Shown here piece after piece: positions 6,701 to 11,282 of a stretch of 11,282 nucleotides of DNA. The notes under the pieces were generated by a model. The model was not told the DNA's origin, did not search any database, and worked only from the letters and a program-made list of their open reading frames with translations. The stretch is from Bacteroidaceae bacterium (GTDB lineage: Bacteria > Bacteroidota > Bacteroidia > Bacteroidales > Bacteroidaceae). The DNA lies in contig CAAFRW010000114.1 in the NCBI GenBank assembly GCA_900765575.1, positions 1-11,282 of the forward strand. The letters run 5' to 3'. The translations under genes were made by a program, and so were the position numbers. Within the stretch, counting starts at the first letter, position 1. Each line of letters opens with the position of its first letter.

Positions 6701-9338
6701 AGAACACATCCACTTCTTTCATGGACGTACCGAAGTAGAGAACCGGAGCTTTCTCACCGAATTCAGTATTTGTAGAATAAAGGAAAATATCTATCCCGGA
6801 AGGCAATGATTTATCCGACAAAGAGAACAGGGAGAAATCCGTAAATTCTGTCTGCTCCTTCTGTTCACCTTCCACAGAAATCTTCAAGCGATAATTTCCC
6901 GACGGCAAACGGTACATATCGGTCGCCGCAAATTCCGTATTACTAACTACCGAACCTGAAAGCACACACTTCCCGGTTTTTCTATCAACTCCCTTTTGCA
7001 AAGGAGACAGTTCAAATACTTCGTACCGGACCTCTTTCTTTACCGGAATACCCATTTTATTTGAAACAGCAAAGCGCATAGGTTGCGGATAGTCTTTCAA
7101 CAGCGTTTCACCAACTCCAATAATACCTATCTGATAAGGGTTCATATCTGCGCTGATACTCCCCTGCGCACTTTGCGTATCGCCGGCTTCGGTCGTTACC
7201 TCCGCCGTATATTGGTATATCTCGTACCTATAGGGAAGCGAAGAAAGCGATTTTTTTCCTAACACAACCGGGAAAACAAACGCTCCGGTAGAATCGGTCC
7301 GAACAATACCCGATTGACGAAGAGGGGTACCACCTTCCGGCATCCGCAATCTTATCGAAGATTCCACCTGAAATCTCACATCTGCCCCCTGCACCGGCAT
7401 GCCTGTAAACATTTGGGCTTTTCCTCGAATATAAACGGTATCACCCAAAACGTATGCCTCTTTTACCGGTTCCAAATTCACCTCAAACAGAGGACGTTTA
7501 TATTCCTCCACCCGAAACCGGATGTCGGCTCTATTTTTTCCGCCTTCCTCTCCCACTATGCTAAAAAAACCGGGTAAACAGGTAGAAGGCAAAGCAAAAG
7601 AAGTCGTAAACGAACCAAAACCATTCGTCCGGAGCATCGCTTCACTTATCTGCTTATTATTTACATCTCTCAGCACCAGCTTCACATCCCGTCCCTCCTT
7701 CACATACAGACTGTCGGCATCGTTACCGAAAAGGATGCCGGATACATACACCATTTGTCCCGGACGGTATAGGTTTCTATCGGTAAACAAAGACATTGAG
7801 GTAGATTTTCCTTCCGGTGTTATCTTCACATCGTATTCCCAACAGTTCACAAGCGGCATACAGGGATGTTCCGGAGTCGTAGCACGGACATAAGTCATCC
7901 GGTTTAATTTCTCCGCACGATTGGCACCCCAACCTGTCAATCCATTCTTATCCGCAGTCAAAGTACCCGGGTTCAGCGTATAAGTGTTACCTTCCTTCTG
8001 ATAGAATTCCACTTTTGCGCCCTCTACCGCATGCCCGGTCATCCGGTCTACCACCATGGCTTTACGTTTTCCATAATACAAATCACTCACAATGATTCCA
8101 AGGGCTGAAACATAGCCTAACGCCTGCTCCGATTCAAACTTTCCGGAATACGCCTTTCCCGGCACCGCTTCAAACAGGTAATACCCCTCTTCCGGCATAG
8201 TAATGGTAAGTAGTGTATCCTTTGTTTCATAATCATCGGTAGGTTTCAACGTATAGTGGTCGGTACGGTAGAGCATCCATTTCCCTTTCCAAAACGGGTC
8301 ATCCTTTTTATACGTAGCTATTTTCTCTATATCTTTTACATCCGTACGGTAAATCTTCACATCAAACCCAGACAGATTCCGATAAAACACTCTCAACGGT
8401 TCCGGTTTCCCCGGATACAACGTTTCCATTTGCAAGCGTATTTCAGGTGCTTTAATCTCCTGCACAAGGTCTTTCAACGCATTGATTCGTTGGAACTTCG
8501 GATAAGTTTTTATACCCTTCTCAAGTACCTCCAAAGCCTCTTTCTGTTTCATATCCCGCCGCAAAGCCTTTGCCTTATTCAAGAACACCTCCGCACAGGT
8601 TTCTACTTCCCCATACGAATCAATCAACTGCTGGTAAGCCTCCAAACGCAGATTGGCCGGATAAGCATCAATAGAGAAATCTATCTCAGCCAACCGAGTC
8701 AATACGTAAGCCGCACGTTCTCCTTTTTCAGAAAAATAAGAGAGCAAACCAGTATAGATTTTTGCTATTTGTTTTTCTATATTCACGTCAGTTCTCGCCA
8801 AACGGTAACGATTGTTTCTCATTAAATCAAGTGCCCGATGAGCCAGCATCGGATACATCTTGTTTCCCTCAAACAACACACTCGCCTCTCCATTTTCCAC
8901 CAACGGCACATAACTTTCGGCGCTACAATCGCCCAACTCCGTTACCGGCTGCAACGAACGCAACAAATATTCCATCGCTTCTTGGGGCGATTTTTGCATC
9001 ACTATTTCGCCTAAGATACTATATAGTACTGCGGCATCCACCGAATCTTTTTCCGTTTCCGCCCATTTTTTTAGAAACTCTATATCTGTTTCCAAACTAT
9101 CCGGCGTTATCTGATAACGGGTATTCATCATGGTCAGGTATGCCTTCATCATCTGGGGAGCATCCTGCTCCGCTTTCGCCTTCTGATAAATAGCACGGGC
9201 CGATTCCAACACCGATTTAGGAAGGTCTTTCTTCTCAAATGCTTCTACTTCTTTCCACATTTTTTTATACGACTGTGCCTGAATAGGCATCGTCGAAAAG
9301 AAAAAAGAACTAATTAGTACAAACAGGAATGTTCTCAT
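3711..9338 (-). CDS. Alpha-2-macroglobulin family protein lacking the thioester
   Basis: This 1875-residue exported protein has a signal peptide (hydrophobic 3-15, likely cut after PIQA at 21) and no lipobox, unlike E. coli YfhM. Residues ~25-300 are alpha-helical and TPR-like. An MG2-type domain spans ~512-612 (LFTDRNLYRPGQMVYVSG). More macroglobulin-type beta domains follow to ~1050, then a Ser/Thr/Glu-rich bait-like stretch (~1053-1110) and the A2M core (FFYPQLRTNEKGEV... LPESLTTWRFMGLAHT, 1121-1155). A helical thioester-type domain (~1310-1665, with GLQSFDGGWSWYEG at 1435) and a C-terminal beta domain complete it. Where the CxEQ thioester belongs, the sequence reads GVPSHQDAYSLAAAYY (1332-1347): there is no Cys or Gln pair, so covalent protease trapping is not expected. 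The family is thought to guard the periplasm against proteases. No pbpC is adjacent. The gene is flanked by its own upstream region and terminator. Confidence 0.9.
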   Translation of the reverse strand: MRTFLFVLISSFFFSTMPIQAQSYKKMWKEVEAFEKKDLPKSVLESARAIYQKAKAEQDAPQMMKAYLTMMNTRYQITPDSLETDIEFLKKWAETEKDSVDAAVLYSILGEIVMQKSPQEAMEYLLRSLQPVTELGDCSAESYVPLVENGEASVLFEGNKMYPMLAHRALDLMRNNRYRLARTDVNIEKQIAKIYTGLLSYFSEKGERAAYVLTRLAEIDFSIDAYPANLRLEAYQQLIDSYGEVETCAEVFLNKAKALRRDMKQKEALEVLEKGIKTYPKFQRINALKDLVQEIKAPEIRLQMETLYPGKPEPLRVFYRNLSGFDVKIYRTDVKDIEKIATYKKDDPFWKGKWMLYRTDHYTLKPTDDYETKDTLLTITMPEEGYYLFEAVPGKAYSGKFESEQALGYVSALGIIVSDLYYGKRKAMVVDRMTGHAVEGAKVEFYQKEGNTYTLNPGTLTADKNGLTGWGANRAEKLNRMTYVRATTPEHPCMPLVNCWEYDVKITPEGKSTSMSLFTDRNLYRPGQMVYVSGILFGNDADSLYVKEGRDVKLVLRDVNNKQISEAMLRTNGFGSFTTSFALPSTCLPGFFSIVGEEGGKNRADIRFRVEEYKRPLFEVNLEPVKEAYVLGDTVYIRGKAQMFTGMPVQGADVRFQVESSIRLRMPEGGTPLRQSGIVRTDSTGAFVFPVVLGKKSLSSLPYRYEIYQYTAEVTTEAGDTQSAQGSISADMNPYQIGIIGVGETLLKDYPQPMRFAVSNKMGIPVKKEVRYEVFELSPLQKGVDRKTGKCVLSGSVVSNTEFAATDMYRLPSGNYRLKISVEGEQKEQTEFTDFSLFSLSDKSLPSGIDIFLYSTNTEFGEKAPVLYFGTSMKEVDVFCNIYTGKGEILVRHFALSDSIRSFSFPYKELYGEMVSVSYAFMKEGILYQRQTTIRKPLPDKKLTLKWQTFRDKLQAGAKEEWKLRITDSKGELVNSELLATLYDASLDKIYSRALWNIPLYLQRYMPYLGPRILEAGGRSLSIQFPIVRLPYKDWTYTNILSPFAMRYRAGGIVVRGMASANAKFRLTEEAAISISEDKGVVMSGSTVAFEEQIAPTASSNEALTLSSNEVVRQNFAETAFFYPQLRTNEKGEVDIVFTLPESLTTWRFMGLAHTKEMDYGTIDTTVVASKEFMLQANLPRFVRVGDTTSLSATLSNVSGKTIKGTVRMELFDPFTEKVFYTKKQSFKLDTDRTSVVSFMYDITDTYKVMACRMVAEGDGFSDGEQHLLPVLNNKERITESVSVSMNQPGTKTVELNKLFNDQSPTATDRHLTVEFTGNPSWLAVLALPSIGVPSHQDAYSLAAAYYSSSLASWIIDKYPRIRTMFEAWQSLGGGKDVFLSELQRNPELKDLLLEASPFLLEAESEAEQRRRLGALFDLNTLQNQKAVYLNKLAGLQSFDGGWSWYEGMDANLYMTTSIVETLLRLNALTGTTDKAMSTMLTKGLDYLDKQAVKEYQSLRKQKENRGLSEFASHYLYIATLSGRTLTGDTKSAYRYFMEKLKTNVGNLTIYGKAVGAIVLAANGMEAESKDFMNSLLQYSVYTPEMGRYYDTNIALSTWSDYRIPTQSMVIEALYKLGGNGSGETISQMQQWLLKQKQVQSWDTPINTVNAIYAFLLDNASILSEQAMPELFLDGKQLSTAEASLGLNSVKETFSLSAGTKAPQRFTVRKESDGLSWGAVYAQYLESMDKVSAQSEGLSITRTLYAERLIDGKLRWVEVKEGETLQVGDKVKSVLRLRTDRNMDFVQMKENRASCMEPASVLSGYRFGGGIGYYQAIKDASMEYYIDRLPKGTYTIESIYYITMSGTYEMGSVQVQSAYAPEFNAHTAGWKLKVD

Positions 9339-9370
9339 AATGATTCATTTTTATAAATAGCTGTTATTAA

Positions 9371-9378
9371 CAAAGTAA
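9371..9378 (-). promoter_or_regulatory. Possible -7 element of the macroglobulin gene
   Basis: On the minus strand TTACTTTG matches TAnnTTTG at all fixed positions except one (T for A), 32 bases before the ATG at 9338. No clear -33 element is present at the right distance, so the promoter is weak or the assignment is wrong. Confidence 0.35.
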
Positions 9379-9445
9379 ACGAGATTATCTTAAAATACGT
9401 GTTCTGTTTTATATAAAAAAGTTTAAAGTGGAACTCATTTCATTG

Positions 9446-9511
9446 AATAATAGAAAACCGGTTACAGCCATAAACTATTATTGAAAACAATACAGGGAAG
9501 AATATTGTTTT
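9446..9511. repeat. Two adjacent inverted repeats
   Basis: AATAATAG (9446-9453) pairs with CTATTATT (9475-9482), with the perfect palindrome AACCGGTT (9456-9463) between them. Immediately after, AAAACAATA (9484-9492) pairs with TATTGTTTT (9503-9511) over a 10-base loop. The second resembles a very AT-rich hairpin. They lie 70-140 bases upstream of the putative macroglobulin -7 element, so they could be operator sites or leftover terminators. I cannot decide which. Confidence 0.35.
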
Positions 9512-9555
9512 TGTGGAAGAGATTATGATAAATAAGATTATTGACAAAGGGACAG

Positions 9556-9587
9556 AAAAAAAGTCCGAACTTAGCGCTCGAACTTTT
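9556..9587 (-). terminator. Intrinsic terminator downstream of the XRE remnant
   Basis: On the minus strand AAAAGTTCGA (from 9587-9578) pairs with TCGGACTTTT (from 9568-9559) with one G-U wobble and a 9-base loop, followed by a T-run (complement of A 9556-9562). The wobble makes the hairpin better on the minus strand (C-A mismatch on the plus). It lies 65 bases beyond the XRE stop and is well placed to end that transcript. Confidence 0.6.
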
Positions 9588-9651
9588 ACATCTATACAAT
9601 TTATGACCGTTGGTATGTTTTTTCCTAGCCAATTATTACGAATACCCCATA

Positions 9652-9831
9652 TTATGAAGCATATACGGGTACGAAACTTATGCGTAAAGCAGTTGCAATA
9701 CGCAAGAAACTTGAAAGCTGTATATCTGTTTCTCCACGCTCTACCCGTGCAATGTAACTGCGTGCTGTTCCTATTTTTTCTGCCAATTCTTTCTGTGTCA
9801 TTTTCAAAACATACAATTCATCTCCGACGAT
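9652..9831 (-). pseudogene. XRE-family helix-turn-helix (antitoxin-like), truncated
   Basis: From ATG at 9799-9801 to TAA at 9652-9654 the minus strand encodes 49 residues with a textbook XRE (Cro/C1-type) helix-turn-helix: MTQKELAEKIGTARSYIARV, then ERGETDIQLSSFLRIATAL, ending in FVPVYAS. The frame is open ten codons further (IVGDELYVLK) back to TGA at 9832-9834. The first DNA-binding-domain helix is thus shortened or absent, and there is no ATG before the MTQ. Another frame (9818-9904, containing HRFRNEA) would join it after a one-base shift near 9818-9831, which suggests frameshift decay. Regulators of this type are often antitoxins of HigB/RelE-like toxins; no toxin gene is adjacent, since pepD ends just upstream. 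It could instead be a short functional regulator started at TTG or ATG, but a remnant seems more likely. Confidence 0.7.
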
Positions 9832-9918
9832 TCAAAGATTGGGAATTTGTATACAAGATTACCTCATTTCCCGCCTCGTTCCGAAATCGATGAATTTCAG
9901 TTGATTAGGGAATGGATA

Positions 9919-9972
9919 TAAAAAAGAAAGCGGACAACGCAAATGGAATATCCATCGCGTTGCCCGCTTCTA
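9919..9972 (-). terminator. pepD terminator
   Basis: On the minus strand AGCGGGCAACGC (from 9968-9957) pairs with GCGTTGTCCGCT (from 9940-9929) with one G-U wobble. The loop itself contains the inverted ATGGA / TCCAT. The stem is followed by TTCTTTTTTATAT. It begins about 20 bases after the pepD stop codon. Confidence 0.85.
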
Positions 9973-9989
9973 TTTTATAAACAAATAGA

Positions 9990-11282
9990 TTATGCTTTCT
10001 TCGGCGTATTACCCAGAGTCGCTACAAGGAAATCGTAGAACTTAGCCACTGTAGGAATGTAAACCCTCTCGTCGGGAGAGTGAGGAGAACGCAATGTAGG
10101 ACCGAATGAAATCATATCCAAGCCCGGCATGATAGCACCGATGATACCACATTCCAATCCGGCATGCACTACTTTCACTTTTGGTTCCGTACCGAATTGC
10201 TCTCCGTACGATTTTACCATCGCCTTTAAGATAGGAGATTCCACGTCCGGATTCCATCCCGAATAACCACCGGTCATCTCTACTTTCATTCCGGCCATAG
10301 CGAAACAGCTTTCGAGCGAGGTCGTCAGATATTCTTTCATTGAATCGGAAGAACTGCGGGCCAAAATCTTAAAGTCGGCATTTCCGTCGGCAATCGTAAT
10401 GATAGCCAGGTTAGAAGACGTTTCTACCGTATCGGGGATAGAAGGAATCATACGCGTTACACCATTCTGACAAGCGAAAATAGCGTCAACCAAATTATCC
10501 TGTATCTCTTCCGGCACTTCTCCCTTAGGCAATGCTACCTTTTCAGCCGTAAAGCTAATCGGAGTCTCCGTTACATGGTACTCTTCGTTAAACAAATCTT
10601 CGCAGTATTTTACCAACTCCAGCACTTCCTCTTCATTTTCAGCAGGAATGGTTATCACTGCTTCCGCCTCACGAGGAATGGCATTACGCATATTGCCACC
10701 GTGCCAGCTTGCCAAATGCGCCTCGTATGAAGCAATGGCTTCGCGCACAAAACGTACCAGCAATTTATTGGCATTGGCTCTGCCTTCGTTAATTTCCAAA
10801 CCGGAGTGGCCGCCGCGCAAACCTTTTAAAGTTACTTTCAACGCTACATCGCTCGCATCCGTTTCCACTTCCTTATATTGTAAGGTAGCCGTTACATCCA
10901 TACCACCTGCACAACCGATAAACAATTCGCCTTCATCTTCCGAATCCAGATTCAAAAGGATTTCCCCTTTCAATTCTCCGGCTTTCAAACCGAACGCACC
11001 GAACATACCGGTCTCTTCGTCGGCAGTAATCAAAGCCTCCAACGGACCATGCTTTATATCCTTTGCTTCCATCACAGCCATGATGGCGGCTACTCCCATA
11101 CCATTGTCCGCACCGAGAGTAGTTCCTTTGGCTTTCACCCAATCGCCGTCGATGTAAGTTTGAATAGGGTCTTTCTCAAAATCATGAACCGTATCGTTAT
11201 TTTTCTGAGGAACCATATCCATGTGGGCTTGCAAAATCACTCCCTTGCAATTCTCCATGCCCGGAGTGGCCGGCTTACGATA
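9990..11282 (-). CDS. pepD: PepD, aminoacyl-histidine (cytosol non-specific) dipeptidase, 5' partial
   Basis: This is the C-terminal 430 residues of a cytosolic M20C zinc dipeptidase that hydrolyses a broad set of dipeptides, including Xaa-His. The frame runs to the window edge (YRKPATPG precedes the internal Met at 11258), so the true start is outside, roughly 60 residues upstream judging from E. coli and Vibrio PepD. Counting from that Met, the di-zinc site is complete: His12 and Asp14 in HMDMV, bridging Asp51 in GADNG, catalytic Glu81 and ligand Glu82 in ADEETG, Asp105 in NLDSEDEGE, and the last His393 in SPHSPDERV. The lid or dimerisation domain carries LRGGHSG and WHGGNMRNAIPRE. A strong terminator follows. 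The enzyme looks intact and unremarkable. Confidence 0.95.
   Translation of the reverse strand, partial: YRKPATPGMENCKGVILQAHMDMVPQKNNDTVHDFEKDPIQTYIDGDWVKAKGTTLGADNGMGVAAIMAVMEAKDIKHGPLEALITADEETGMFGAFGLKAGELKGEILLNLDSEDEGELFIGCAGGMDVTATLQYKEVETDASDVALKVTLKGLRGGHSGLEINEGRANANKLLVRFVREAIASYEAHLASWHGGNMRNAIPREAEAVITIPAENEEEVLELVKYCEDLFNEEYHVTETPISFTAEKVALPKGEVPEEIQDNLVDAIFACQNGVTRMIPSIPDTVETSSNLAIITIADGNADFKILARSSSDSMKEYLTTSLESCFAMAGMKVEMTGGYSGWNPDVESPILKAMVKSYGEQFGTEPKVKVVHAGLECGIIGAIMPGLDMISFGPTLRSPHSPDERVYIPTVAKFYDFLVATLGNTPKKA

Larger units (their letters stand above)
9339..9651. other. Intergenic region upstream of the macroglobulin gene
   Basis: These 313 bases hold no supportable gene. 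They contain a weak promoter for the macroglobulin gene, two AT-rich inverted repeats and a minus-strand terminator, each listed separately. The plus-strand reading frame that crosses this area and the XRE remnant (9513-9893) has no protein-like composition beyond its first residues and is opposite the recognisable XRE frame, so it is not called. Confidence 0.55.

Noticed and set aside
9513..9893. Plus-strand 126-residue reading frame
   Set aside because: It lies opposite the clear XRE helix-turn-helix frame and the minus-strand terminator, its residues do not resemble a known protein, and no convincing promoter precedes it.
9818..9904. Possible remnant of a HigB/RelE-like toxin upstream of the XRE frame
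   Set aside because: The open frame has 28 codons, no start codon and no recognisable toxin motif; it fits better as the frameshifted front of the XRE gene itself.
10648..11157. Plus-strand 169-residue frame inside pepD
   Set aside because: It is antisense to a gene whose zinc ligands are all conserved; its Ser/Pro/Ala-rich composition is typical of a shadow frame.
1..11282. CRISPR array, insertion sequence, tRNA, rRNA or novel defence cluster
   Set aside because: I saw no regularly spaced repeats, transposase or integrase motifs, tRNA-like cloverleaf or set of co-oriented unknown genes; the window reads as ordinary chromosomal genes.

Overview
The window looks like a chromosomal segment of a Bacteroidales bacterium, most likely a Bacteroides or close relative. 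The evidence is the gene content (a Bacteroidetes-type alpha-2-macroglobulin, a DUF1573 secreted protein, a short acidic-leader lipoprotein, a MeaB with a Bacteroides-style N-terminal extension) and promoters matching the Bacteroides -7 motif TAnnTTTG. No mobile element, phage, CRISPR array, rRNA or tRNA was seen.

Layout: (1) positions 1-175 hold the 3' end of a plus-strand outer-membrane beta-barrel gene, which converges on the minus-strand pair below through a 16-bp bidirectional terminator (about 297-340). (2) Positions 399-2598, minus strand, hold a probable two-gene operon: a triple-domain DUF1573 exported protein (promoter near 2625-2655) followed 37 bp later by meaB, the G3E GTPase that protects methylmalonyl-CoA mutase. 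(3) Positions 2599-2951 are a divergent promoter region with a strikingly purine-rich plus strand. (4) Positions 2952-3443, plus strand, encode a small, extremely aromatic lipoprotein with an acidic residue cluster after the lipid cysteine, followed by a strong bidirectional terminator (3519-3570). (5) Positions 3711-9338, minus strand, encode an 1875-residue alpha-2-macroglobulin family protein without the thioester Cys-Gln motif. (6) Positions 9339-9989 have no intact gene: they hold the upstream region of the macroglobulin gene, inverted repeats, a minus-strand terminator, an XRE-family helix-turn-helix remnant (9652-9831) too short for the track of long ORFs, and the pepD terminator. (7) Positions 9990-11282, minus strand, are the C-terminal part of the M20 dipeptidase PepD, running off the window edge.

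The genes are mostly independent transcription units. MeaB serves the succinate-propionate route of central metabolism, PepD recycles dipeptides in the cytosol, and the DUF1573, lipoprotein, macroglobulin and beta-barrel products are all envelope or exported proteins. I found no convincing new multi-gene system. The points most worth a second look are the thioester-less macroglobulin, the unassigned aromatic lipoprotein, the XRE remnant and an unusual Val-to-Gly change beside a G7 run in meaB.
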